Made by a program: the position numbers and the translations under genes
In this document: positions 45,495 through 53,590 of the stretch, in pieces
How the letters are laid out: each line of letters begins with the position of its first letter
How positions within the stretch are numbered: the first letter of the stretch is position 1
Assembly: GCF_900142395.1 (NCBI RefSeq)
Contig: NZ_FRAS01000001.1
Span: 248,001 to 312,000, forward strand
Reading direction: 5' to 3'
Length of the DNA: 64,000 nt
DNA from: Hymenobacter psychrotolerans DSM 18569
GTDB lineage: Bacteria; Bacteroidota; Bacteroidia; Cytophagales; Hymenobacteraceae
Notes under the pieces: model-generated
Databases searched by the model: none
What the model was told of the DNA's origin: nothing
Seen by the model: the letters and a program-made list of their open reading frames with translations, nothing else

Positions 45495-45511
45495 ATTAAA
45501 ATCATTTTAAT
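45495..45511. promoter_or_regulatory. AT-rich palindrome next to the -24 box
   Basis: The 17-mer ATTAAAATCATTTTAAT is palindromic apart from its centre and begins 5 bases upstream of the candidate -24 box. It could be an operator in the divergent region between tolC and the activator gene. Enhancer-binding proteins usually bind further away, so a different regulator is also possible. Confidence 0.4.
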
Positions 45512-45655
45512 ACACCTCTAAAACGTGTTTAATAAGCAGTAAACGAAGATTATTTTTTTCTACGCTACCATACTCACTTTATCCTGAGCGGCTGTTTATC
45601 CTGCTATTTGAGGAATGCCTTATCTTTATTCCTGATATTTAAGTAATATACGCCC

Positions 45656-47755
45656 ATGCCGGACCAAGACGACTCGCTGCTGCTTTACCTCAATGAGGCC
45701 ATTGCCATTACCCGCAACAAAGAAGACTTATTCCGGAGCGTGACGGAAAAGCTGCGGCTGATTTTTCCCTTCGATGCCATTACCATCATCACGCTTGATG
45801 CGGATCTGCAGTATCGCCGCGTGTTTCTGCGCGACTATCTGGGCGAAATTCTGCTGCCGGAGCAACCCGGCTCCCGGTCTGAGCGGGCGCCGGTAGCCGG
45901 CTCCCCTATTGAGCAGTTCATCAAGTCCTACAACCTGCGGCAGTACGACCTGCAGGAGCTGCTCACCCAATATCCCGACTATCCGCCTTTCACGACGCTG
46001 ATGAGCCGGCAGATGCGCTACTTTACCGTAGTACCGCTGCGCACCGGCGGGCGCCTCACCGGGCTGCTCTCTTTGGTGGCCCGGCGCCGGCCCGAGCTAT
46101 CCGAAATGGATGCTGATCTGCTGGAGAAGATTGGCAGCCTGGTAGCCGTGGCCGTTACGAATGCGCTGGCCTTCGAGGAAATTGCGCGCCGTGAGCAGGA
46201 AAAAACCATGCAGCTGGCTCTCACCAACGCGCTGCTCAGCATCAAGGAGCGGGGGGAGCTATTCCGCGCTATTGCCAATGAGATTAACCAGGTGGTACCC
46301 TGCGACTATTTCGGCGTGCGGGTGCGCGAGCCGGATTCGCCGGTGCGGGCCATTGCAGAGTTTCGCAAGCAGCCGGACGGCACCTTTATGCTGCTGAATG
46401 AGAGCCACTCTGATGCCCTGCCGGACATCCATACGGCCAAAGAAGCCGTAGCAGAGCTGTTTTCGGAACCCGCCGTCTATGTAGGAGAGGAATTCGAGGA
46501 GCTGGCCGGGCAGTACAGCATGCTGCGCCACATCCGGGACAAGCGCGGCACCCGCTCCATGCTCTGCGCGCCGCTCCTCGACACGACCGACGACCAGGCC
46601 GCGGCCCTCATCCTGGCCAGCCATCAGCCCTTTGCTTTCACCACTGAAATGCTGGAACTGGTTCGGAGCCTGGTGCCCCAGATCCGGCTGGCCATTCAGA
46701 ACGTGTTTGCCTTCGAGCAGATTGATGCGCTGCGCACGCAGCTGGAGCGGGAGCGCACCTACCTGATTGATGAGATAAACACTTCCGCCGCTGCCCGCCT
46801 CGACGATTTTGTGGGCGGCAGCAACGCCATGCAGCAGGTGTACACCCGCCTGGCGCAGGTGGCCCCCACCGATACCACCGTCCTGATTACCGGCGAAACC
46901 GGCACCGGCAAAGAGCTGGTGGCCCGCGCCTTACACAACCTGTCGCCGCGCCACGAGCGGGCCCTCGTCAAGCTCAATTGTGCCGCGCTGCCCGCCCAGC
47001 TCATCGAGAGTGAGCTTTTTGGGCATGAGAAAGGCGCTTTTACCGGCGCCCACGACCGGCGTATCGGTAAGTTTGAGCTGGCTGATGGCGGCACCATTTT
47101 CCTGGACGAAGTAGGGGAGCTGCCGCTGGATCTGCAGGCCAAGCTGCTGCGGGTGCTGCAGGAAAAGGAGTTTGAGCGCATTGGGGGGCGGCGCGTTATC
47201 CAGACCGATGTACGGGTTATTGCGGCCACCAACCGGGTACTGGAAGACGAGGTAGCGGCCGGCCATTTCCGCGCCGACCTCTACTACCGCCTCAATGTGT
47301 TCCCGATTCGGCTGCCGGCCCTGCGGGAGCGGCCCGAGGATATCGAGCCCCTGATGCGGCACTTTCTGGAGCGCTTCACCAAGCAGATGGCCAAGCCTGT
47401 GCGCGGCCTGCGCGAGCGGGACCTGAAGGCGCTGCGCCAGTACGGCTGGCCCGGCAATGTGCGCGAGCTGGAGCATGTGCTGGAACAGGCCGTAATTGTA
47501 AGCCAGGGGCCGTTTCTGGAGTTTGCGGGCTTTTCGGCCGCGGCGCTGGCGGCCCCGGCTGCTCCCGAAGCAGGCGGCCCACTCAAAACCCTCAAAGAGC
47601 AGGAGCGCGACCATATTCTGGCGGCCTTGCACCGCACCGGCGGCCGTGTAAGCGGCCCCAACGGCGCGGCCATGCTCCTCGACATCAACCCCAAAACGCT
47701 GGAGGCCCGCATGAAAAAGCTGGGCATCCGGCGCACGGTAGTAGCCGGCGACTAA
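45656..47755 (+). CDS. Sigma-54-dependent transcriptional activator with two GAF domains
   Basis: A 699-residue FhlA/NorR-like bacterial enhancer-binding protein. Residues about 10-180 and 190-350 are GAF-type sensor domains. The AAA+ domain has Walker A GETGTGKE (413-420), the sigma-54 contact loop GAFTGA (460-465), Walker B in GGTIFLDEVGELPL, and an R-finger region in RADLYYRLNVFPIRLP. The C-terminus carries a Fis-like helix-turn-helix (LDINPKTLEARMKKLGI). It opens sigma-54 promoters after a signal is bound by the GAF domains. Being divergent from the efflux operon, it is the likely regulator of it. Confidence 0.93.
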   Translation: MPDQDDSLLLYLNEAIAITRNKEDLFRSVTEKLRLIFPFDAITIITLDADLQYRRVFLRDYLGEILLPEQPGSRSERAPVAGSPIEQFIKSYNLRQYDLQELLTQYPDYPPFTTLMSRQMRYFTVVPLRTGGRLTGLLSLVARRRPELSEMDADLLEKIGSLVAVAVTNALAFEEIARREQEKTMQLALTNALLSIKERGELFRAIANEINQVVPCDYFGVRVREPDSPVRAIAEFRKQPDGTFMLLNESHSDALPDIHTAKEAVAELFSEPAVYVGEEFEELAGQYSMLRHIRDKRGTRSMLCAPLLDTTDDQAAALILASHQPFAFTTEMLELVRSLVPQIRLAIQNVFAFEQIDALRTQLERERTYLIDEINTSAAARLDDFVGGSNAMQQVYTRLAQVAPTDTTVLITGETGTGKELVARALHNLSPRHERALVKLNCAALPAQLIESELFGHEKGAFTGAHDRRIGKFELADGGTIFLDEVGELPLDLQAKLLRVLQEKEFERIGGRRVIQTDVRVIAATNRVLEDEVAAGHFRADLYYRLNVFPIRLPALRERPEDIEPLMRHFLERFTKQMAKPVRGLRERDLKALRQYGWPGNVRELEHVLEQAVIVSQGPFLEFAGFSAAALAAPAAPEAGGPLKTLKEQERDHILAALHRTGGRVSGPNGAAMLLDINPKTLEARMKKLGIRRTVVAGD

Positions 47756-47799
47756 TGAAAACGCCCTTCCGACGGCTGTCGGAAAGGCGTTTTCATTAG
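47752..47799. terminator. Bidirectional terminator overlapping the activator's stop codon
   Basis: Arms 47752-47773 and 47778-47799 are complementary over 22 bases with one internal mismatch. The left arm contains the TAA stop (47753-47755) of the activator gene. It lies between convergent genes. Confidence 0.85.
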
Positions 47800-47811
47800 T
47801 CGCTGAACTGG

Positions 47812-50304
47812 CTAGTTGGCGGCCTGAATTTCGGCAATGGCTTTGTCGGCTACCTGCTGGTTAGCGGCCAGGTCGGGGCTGCCCGCCTGCTCCTTCAGCG
47901 CCTCCTGCATCATGCTGATAACCGGCTGGTCGGCACCGTAGCGCTTAAACTGGATGGCAATGGCTTTGAGGCGGTCTACACCTTCGGCAAAGGCTTTTGG
48001 CTCGTTGAGGCGCGCCAGCATCATTCCCAGGCTCTCAAAATACTGGGCTTTGCCCTGGTTGCTGGCCGCGTCGAACTTGTCGCGCACGTAGTTCCACTGC
48101 GCTGTGCCGCCGTTGCGGGCGTATACGGCCACCACTGCCTGGGCAATGCTGCTTTGCTCGGAGCCTTCGAGGGCCTGGGCTCTGCTCAGGGCCAGCTTCG
48201 GATTGACGGCACCCAGCGCCTGCAGCGCGGCCGCCTGCACCGCATACGACTGGCTGCTGCCCAACTGCTGCACAAACAGCTTCTCGTCGCGCTTGTCTTT
48301 GGCCTTGGCCAGCGCCGTCAGCATCATGGCCAAAGCATGAGGGTCTTTCTCGGAGGCAGCCCGCTTGCGCAGCGCCGGCACCGCCGTTTTGGCTACAGTT
48401 TTGTCGTCGAGCTTCAGACGCTCGGCGGCCGCCATGCGCAGGTTATAGAACTTGTCGTTGAGGCCGGCCAGCAACAGCTTTACAGCCGCCGGGTCGGTGG
48501 TTTGCTTGGCTGCGGCAGCCAGCAGGGCCTCGCGGCGCGCTACGAACAACGGAGCATGAGCATATTGATACGCAAACTCCGCCAAAGACTTATTGTCCGT
48601 CTGCTTCCACACCAGCGTCTTTTCCGCGTCCACATCCACCAGATCAGGCTTCGCCGACAGCGGCATGGTGAACGTCTGGCTGGCCTGCTTCATCACCACA
48701 CGCTGGCGCTGGGGCTTGCCGTTCACGTAGTAGTCGATGGCGAAGGGCAGCTGAAACACCTGGCCCGGCTGGTTCTGCTTCACCGTCACGGACTGCACCT
48801 TGCTGGCAGCGTCCCAGGCATAATCGATGCTGACCACGGGGTGGCCCGTGCCGAAGTACCACTGGTTGTAGAACCAGTTCAGGTCCTGGCCCGATACGGC
48901 CTCCATGGCCAGACGTAGCTGGTGCGCCTCGCCATTGCCGAAGGCGTTGTCTTTCAGATATTTCTGCAAGCCCGCAAAAAACACGTCGTCGCCGAGGTAG
49001 GTGCGCAGCATGTCCAGAATGGCGCCACCCTTCTGGTAGCTCACCAGGTCAAACATGTCCTCTTTGTCGGCGTAGTGGAAGCGGACAAGCTGCTTCTGCG
49101 CGTCGGCCGGGCTGCCCAGGTAGTTGCGCAGGTTGCGGTGCTTGTGCGCGTCGCCGGCGTCGGCACCGTAGCGGTGCTCGGCGTAGAGGCCTTCCGAGAA
49201 GTCGGCCAGCGACTCATTCACGGTCAGGTTGCTCCAGCTTTCGGCCGTTACCAGGTCGCCGAACCACTGGTGAAACAGCTCGTGGGCAATAACGGATTCG
49301 TTCTGGTACTCGCGGTCCACGAGCTCCTTGTCGGTCATCTGCACAAAGTCGCCGTGCAGCGTGGCCGAGGTGTTTTCCATGGCTCCGCTCACGTAGTCGC
49401 GCACCACAATCTGGCTGTACTTGTTCCACGGATACTCCACGCCCAGGCGGTTCGAGAAGAACTCCAGCATGTCGGGCGTGTTGCCGAAAATCTGCTTGGC
49501 GAAGGGCGCGTACTTCGGCTCCAGATAGTAGCTGACCTCCTTGCCGCGCCACGTTTCCTTGTGCACCTTGAAGTCGCCGACGGCCATCATAAACAGGTAC
49601 GGCGCGTGCGGCAGCTCCATCTTCCAGGTATCGGTGCGCAGGCCGGGGCCGGCGGGCGCCTGGCTGATAAGCGCCCCGTTACTGAGCGTGACATACTTGC
49701 TGGGCACCGTCATGCTGATTTCGGAGGTGGTTTTCTGGTTCGGCCGGTCAATGGTCGGGAACCACGCCGACGAAGCCTCCGTCTCGCCCTGCGTCCAGAT
49801 CTGGACCGGCTTGCCTGCCACCGCACTGTCGGGGTTGATGAAATACAGGCCCTTGGCGTCGGAAATAGCGGCACTGCCGGCCACTTTCAGCTCATCGGGC
49901 TTGGCCGTGTACTCGATGTACACAGTGTAGCTCGTGCCGGGCGCCATCTTCTTGCCCAGGTAGATGCGCAGGTTGTTGCCGTCGGAATAGTCGAATTTCA
50001 GCGGCTGCAGCTGCTGGCCGTTCACCAGCGCCACGGTCTTGATATCCATGCCTTTGGCGTCCAGCCGCACTGAGTCGGTGGCGTAGGCGTGGGGCTTGAG
50101 CGTCACCCACTCCTTGCCGTGCAGGTGGCGCTTGGTATAGTCGAAGCGCACATCCAGCTTGGTATGCACCAGGTTGTTGGTTTTGGTGGCCGAAGCGCGG
50201 TACACCTGCAGCGCAGGATTGGCGGGAGCCGCTGGTGGTGCTTGCTGAGCCAGGGCAGCAGTGGTCAGCAGCGAACAGGCCGCGGCGGAAAGCAGGTGTT
50301 TCAT
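47812..50304 (-). CDS. M1 family aminopeptidase (PepN-like)
   Basis: An 830-residue exported zinc peptidase (signal peptide ending AALAQQ). The exopeptidase motif is SGAMENTSA. The zinc site is HELFH at 341-345 with the third ligand Glu364 in NESLADF, exactly the HExxH-x18-E spacing of family M1. The C-terminal third (about 600-830) is a HEAT-like helical repeat region (ALAMMLTALAKA, AVQAAALQALGAV). It removes N-terminal residues from peptides in the periplasm or outside the cell. A promoter-like element lies about 100 bases upstream. Confidence 0.94.
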   Translation of the reverse strand: MKHLLSAAACSLLTTAALAQQAPPAAPANPALQVYRASATKTNNLVHTKLDVRFDYTKRHLHGKEWVTLKPHAYATDSVRLDAKGMDIKTVALVNGQQLQPLKFDYSDGNNLRIYLGKKMAPGTSYTVYIEYTAKPDELKVAGSAAISDAKGLYFINPDSAVAGKPVQIWTQGETEASSAWFPTIDRPNQKTTSEISMTVPSKYVTLSNGALISQAPAGPGLRTDTWKMELPHAPYLFMMAVGDFKVHKETWRGKEVSYYLEPKYAPFAKQIFGNTPDMLEFFSNRLGVEYPWNKYSQIVVRDYVSGAMENTSATLHGDFVQMTDKELVDREYQNESVIAHELFHQWFGDLVTAESWSNLTVNESLADFSEGLYAEHRYGADAGDAHKHRNLRNYLGSPADAQKQLVRFHYADKEDMFDLVSYQKGGAILDMLRTYLGDDVFFAGLQKYLKDNAFGNGEAHQLRLAMEAVSGQDLNWFYNQWYFGTGHPVVSIDYAWDAASKVQSVTVKQNQPGQVFQLPFAIDYYVNGKPQRQRVVMKQASQTFTMPLSAKPDLVDVDAEKTLVWKQTDNKSLAEFAYQYAHAPLFVARREALLAAAAKQTTDPAAVKLLLAGLNDKFYNLRMAAAERLKLDDKTVAKTAVPALRKRAASEKDPHALAMMLTALAKAKDKRDEKLFVQQLGSSQSYAVQAAALQALGAVNPKLALSRAQALEGSEQSSIAQAVVAVYARNGGTAQWNYVRDKFDAASNQGKAQYFESLGMMLARLNEPKAFAEGVDRLKAIAIQFKRYGADQPVISMMQEALKEQAGSPDLAANQQVADKAIAEIQAAN

Positions 50305-50766
50305 AGGTTAAGTAGGATAGAAAAGAAAGGGAAGGCAAAGTCACTACATCGGCGCGAAGGCTGCAGCTTCTGCTGAGCCTACCGGGCAGCGGAGGTTGCT
50401 GCTACAAACATATCATTCGGTAGTATGCAAAGCAAGGTACTATGTATATAAATATATCTTCCTACCTATTGCCAGCTTTTTCAACGGCTTCCTCGGGAAA
50501 CTACTGTAGCGTGCCCGCCTTCATTTTGCGCAGCGTCTGCTGAAACCCGGCGGCTGGCTCTTTGGCCTGCTTGGCCTGGCCACGGCCCGCTGCTGAGCGG
50601 CCGTAACGGTGGCGGCCGTGAGCAGCACTGAGTGGATACAACGGGTGCCAAGGTAGGCAGAAGCCCGAAACCGCGCCATATCGGGCTATAAAATCCCGGC
50701 ATTCAGCAGCGCCGGGCAGCCGGCTGCGTACACCAGGGCATCTGTTCATTTCAGCCCCTCACCCCC
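50305..50766. other. Intergenic stretch upstream of the aminopeptidase gene
   Basis: The left third is AT-rich and carries the promoter candidate below. The segment 50500-50640 read on the minus strand shows short coding-like pieces in two frames (TAATVTAAQQ, then AGFQQTLRKMKAGTLQ), which may be a decayed small secreted protein gene; too weak to annotate as a gene. Confidence 0.4.
50405..50435 (-). promoter_or_regulatory. Candidate Bacteroidota-type promoter of the aminopeptidase gene
   Basis: On the minus strand TTG (50435-50433) is followed after 20 bases by TATGTTTG (50412-50405), a full match to TAnnTTTG. The predicted leader is about 90 bases. Confidence 0.5.
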
Positions 50767-50892
50767 ATGGCTCAGCCCACCACCACGCCCCAGCATACCG
50801 ACCCCGCCACCAAGCGCGACGAAAAGAAGAACGAGGAAACCGTGAAGGACAAGCCCGACGGCAAAAAGAAAACCACGCAGAAAGGCTCCTAA
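50767..50892 (+). CDS. Small charged protein of 41 residues
   Basis: An ATG-to-TAA frame encoding a very hydrophilic peptide: a Thr/Pro/Gln-rich start (MAQPTTTPQHTDP) and then a Lys/Asp/Glu-rich part (KRDEKKNEETVKDKPDGKKK). Codon choice is like that of the neighbours, and a good terminator follows 19 bases after the stop, which supports a real transcription unit. No family was recognised; probably cytosolic and disordered. Confidence 0.6.
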   Translation: MAQPTTTPQHTDPATKRDEKKNEETVKDKPDGKKKTTQKGS

Positions 50893-50911
50893 GCTCTTTC
50901 ACTGCGCCAAC

Positions 50912-50944
50912 AAGTCCGGCCGCCTGGCGCAGCCGGACTTTTTT
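50912..50944 (+). terminator. Intrinsic terminator after the small charged protein gene
   Basis: AAGTCCGGC (50912-50920) pairs with GCCGGACTT (50932-50940), followed by T to 50944. Confidence 0.8.
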
Positions 50945-51013
50945 GTGGGCCAAACTTTCGGTAGAGTGGAGCCAAATGCGCCACGAATGCGTTTTGCCCG
51001 TACTTTTAGCCGA

Positions 51014-52333
51014 ATGCCTACTCCCACCCTCGACCCCACCCAGCTCACCCGCGAACAGGTGCTGCGGGCCCTGCGCCAGATGGACCGCGAAGGGCCGCGC
51101 ATGCCGCTCAGCACCGTCTACGACCTGGTGTACCGGGGCCGGCGCTACGCCCCGCGGGCCGTGGCCAAGCTGGCTTATCAGCTGGCTACCGGGCAGCCGG
51201 AGGCAGCGTGGCCGCTGCCGGCCGGGGCGGCTACCAACCGGGTGCTGGAGCAGCTCGATTTCACCATTGCCACCAAGCGCCCTACCCTTGCCAATTCGCC
51301 GCTCGATGGCGACGTAGCCGCGCAGCAGGCCATGCAGGAGCTCTATACCGGCCGCGAATCGGCCCGCGGAGCCTCCGCCAGGAGCAGGCTGCCAGTCTCA
51401 TCGGCTCAGCCGGCAGCTGAAGTGCAGGAACCCGCCGCGCCGTATGCCCCGCCAGCCGCGCCTTACGACCAGGCAGCGGCGCGGCAGGAACTGTTTATTT
51501 CCGATGACCGGCTTGAGGCGGCTCTGGCAGCGTTGCGCCGCCGCCGCAACCTGATTCTGCAGGGTCCGCCGGGCACCGGCAAAACGTTTCTGGCGCGGCG
51601 CCTGGCGTGGCTGCAGCAGGGCACTACCGACATGCGCCGCACAGAGCTGGTGCAGTTTCACCCCAGCTACAGCTACGAGGATTTTGTGCAGGGTTTCCGG
51701 CCCGATGCGCAGGGCACGTTCCGGCTGCAGGATGGCGTGCTGCCCGGCTTCTGCCGGCGGGCGGCCCAGGACCCGGAGCAGCCGTATTTTCTGCTGATTG
51801 ATGAGCTGAACCGCGGCAACCTAAGCCGCATTTTCGGGGAATTGCTGCTGCTGCTGGAGGCCGACAAGCGCGGCCCCGCCCACGCCGTGCGCCTGCCCTA
51901 CAGCCCAGCCGACGCGCCCCGCTTCTTTGTGCCCGAAAACGTGTTTGTTATCGGAACCATGAACCTGGCCGACCGCAGCCTAGCGCCGCTGGACTACGCG
52001 CTGCGCCGCCGCTTCGCCTTCGTGGAAACGGTACCGGAGTTTGGGTTGCCGCTGCACCGCCTACTGGCCGCCCAGGGCGTGCCCGCCGCCGTTATTGAGC
52101 GGCTCACCCAACGCCTCAGCGCCCTCAACCACACCATCACCGATGACCCTGACCTGGGACCAGCCTTTCAGATCGGGCACAGCTACTTCTGCGCGCCGCC
52201 CGCAGAGCCAGCCGCTGCCGATGCATGGCTGACCCTGATTCTGGAGCAGGAAATTGCGCCGCTGCTCGATGAATACTGGCTCGACCAGCCGGCCCGCGCT
52301 TCGGCCCAGAAGAAAAAACTACTGGCCCGGTAG
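51014..52333 (+). CDS. mcrB: McrB-type AAA+ GTPase subunit of a McrBC restriction system
   Basis: About 439 residues from the ATG at 51014. Residues 1-65 form a small N-terminal domain (STVYDLVYRGRRYAPRAVAK) that resembles the head domain found in ScoMcrA-like and some Bacteroidota McrB proteins rather than the E. coli McrB methyl-DNA-binding domain. A Pro/Ala-rich linker (about 115-158) leads to the AAA+ domain: Walker A GPPGTGKT (184-191), LLIDELNRGN (261-269), the McrB GTPase signature GTMNLADRS (314-322) and RRRFAF (331-336). McrB translocates DNA with GTP and recruits McrC. The mcrC gene follows after 2 bases. Confidence 0.9.
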   Translation: MPTPTLDPTQLTREQVLRALRQMDREGPRMPLSTVYDLVYRGRRYAPRAVAKLAYQLATGQPEAAWPLPAGAATNRVLEQLDFTIATKRPTLANSPLDGDVAAQQAMQELYTGRESARGASARSRLPVSSAQPAAEVQEPAAPYAPPAAPYDQAAARQELFISDDRLEAALAALRRRRNLILQGPPGTGKTFLARRLAWLQQGTTDMRRTELVQFHPSYSYEDFVQGFRPDAQGTFRLQDGVLPGFCRRAAQDPEQPYFLLIDELNRGNLSRIFGELLLLLEADKRGPAHAVRLPYSPADAPRFFVPENVFVIGTMNLADRSLAPLDYALRRRFAFVETVPEFGLPLHRLLAAQGVPAAVIERLTQRLSALNHTITDDPDLGPAFQIGHSYFCAPPAEPAAADAWLTLILEQEIAPLLDEYWLDQPARASAQKKKLLAR

Positions 52334-52335
52334 CC

Positions 52336-53370
52336 ATGCTGATTCCGATCCGCAACCTCTATTACCTGCTCTGCTACGCCTGGAACCGGTTGCCAGAGCG
52401 CGAGGAGCTATTGGCCATAGACTCGTCTTCATTCCATCGGCCGCTGGAGTTGCTGGGCCATGTGTTGCTAACGGGCACCCGCCGGCTGCTGCGCCAGGGC
52501 CTGGCCGTGGGCTACACCGAGCGCACCGAAGAGTTGCCCGAATTGCGCGGCCGGCTGCTGCTGGCCCCTACCCTCGCGCGCAACCTGCTGCCTCAGGGCC
52601 GGGGCCTGTGCCAGTTTGATGAGCTGAGCCCCGATACGCCCTTCAACCAGCTGCTGCTGGGCACGTTGCACCAGTTGGCCCGCAGCCGCACCCTGCCCGC
52701 CACTTTCCGCCACGACCTGAAACAGCTGCTACGCCGGTTTCCGGCCGCCGTGGCTCCGCTGCCACTTTCCGCCGCCAGCCTGCGGGCCGTGCGCCGCCTG
52801 CGGCCCACCGGGCTGGCGGCCTTTCTGCTGAATGTGTGCGAGTTGGTCTACCACAGTGCTTTGCCGGCACCGGAGGCTTCCGGCCGTTCCCGCTTCCGCG
52901 ACTTTCGCCGCGACGAAGTGCTGATGGCCCGGCTGTTTGAGCAGTTTGTGCGCAACTTCTACCGCCTGGAGCAGCGCCGGTTCCGGGTAGCTTCCGAAAC
53001 GATTCAGTGGCAGGCAGAGGCCGAGTCGGAGGAGGCGCTGGCCCTGCTGCCGGCCATGATTACGGACACGTCGCTGGAATCCCCGGACCGCAAAATCATC
53101 CTCGATACCAAGTACTACGCGGCGGCCCTGCGCACCCGCTACGACCAGCAAAAGCTGATTTCGCCGCACCTCTACCAGCTCTACGCTTACCTGCAGAACC
53201 AGCCCACAGTGCCCGGCCAGCAGCTGGAAGGCATTCTGCTTTATCCGGCCGCCGCTCAGGCGGTGGATATGCGCTACACCCTCGGCGGCCACCCCGTCCG
53301 CATCGTGACGGTGGACCTGGCGCAGCCCTGGCCGCAGATTTCGGCGGCACTGCTTTCGCTGATTAGCTGA
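52336..53370 (+). CDS. mcrC: McrC-type nuclease subunit of a McrBC restriction system
   Basis: A 344-residue protein. The N-terminal part (IPIRNLYYLLCYAWNRLPE, DELSPDTPFNQLLLGTLHQL) matches the McrC core that docks on McrB and stimulates its GTPase. The C-terminal PD-(D/E)xK nuclease shows Asp244 (PAMITDTSLESP) and D257-T-K259 (IILDTKYY), followed by LYQLYAYL. Together with McrB it forms a type IV restriction system that cuts modified foreign DNA. It ends in a hairpin terminator, so mcrB-mcrC is a self-contained two-gene unit. Confidence 0.9.
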   Translation: MLIPIRNLYYLLCYAWNRLPEREELLAIDSSSFHRPLELLGHVLLTGTRRLLRQGLAVGYTERTEELPELRGRLLLAPTLARNLLPQGRGLCQFDELSPDTPFNQLLLGTLHQLARSRTLPATFRHDLKQLLRRFPAAVAPLPLSAASLRAVRRLRPTGLAAFLLNVCELVYHSALPAPEASGRSRFRDFRRDEVLMARLFEQFVRNFYRLEQRRFRVASETIQWQAEAESEEALALLPAMITDTSLESPDRKIILDTKYYAAALRTRYDQQKLISPHLYQLYAYLQNQPTVPGQQLEGILLYPAAAQAVDMRYTLGGHPVRIVTVDLAQPWPQISAALLSLIS

Positions 53371-53550
53371 GCGGCCAGCTGGTGGCCCCGCGCCACACTA
53401 CCTGGTGGCCTGCCCTGCAACCGCTGTTTGAGTTTGCAAACCCGCTTCCAAGGCACATTCTGCCCCGCGTCAAACCCCGGAGCTACGGCCGTTGCTCTCG
53501 AACTCGGCCAGCCTTCCGCGGCCGCTCTGCACCTTCCTTTTTCCGACTTG

Positions 53551-53589
53551 AATGCCCGGCTCGGCTTCCGAGTACAGCCGGGCATTTTC
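53551..53589 (+). terminator. Terminator after mcrC, at the junction with the truncated susC
   Basis: AATGCCCGGCT (53551-53561) pairs with AGCCGGGCATT (53576-53586), followed by TT. SusC-like coding sequence begins only a few bases further on. Confidence 0.8.
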
Positions 53590-53590
53590 A

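Noticed and set aside
50501..50749. Minus-strand frame of 82 codons upstream of the aminopeptidase gene
   Set aside because: Short protein-like pieces appear in two frames, but there is no consistent start, signal peptide or family. At most a decayed gene.
53382..53590. N-terminal extension of the susC remnant frame
   Set aside because: The codons before about 53714 in that frame are Arg/Ser/Pro-rich noise. True SusC sequence before the frameshift lies in another frame and starts after the mcrC terminator.
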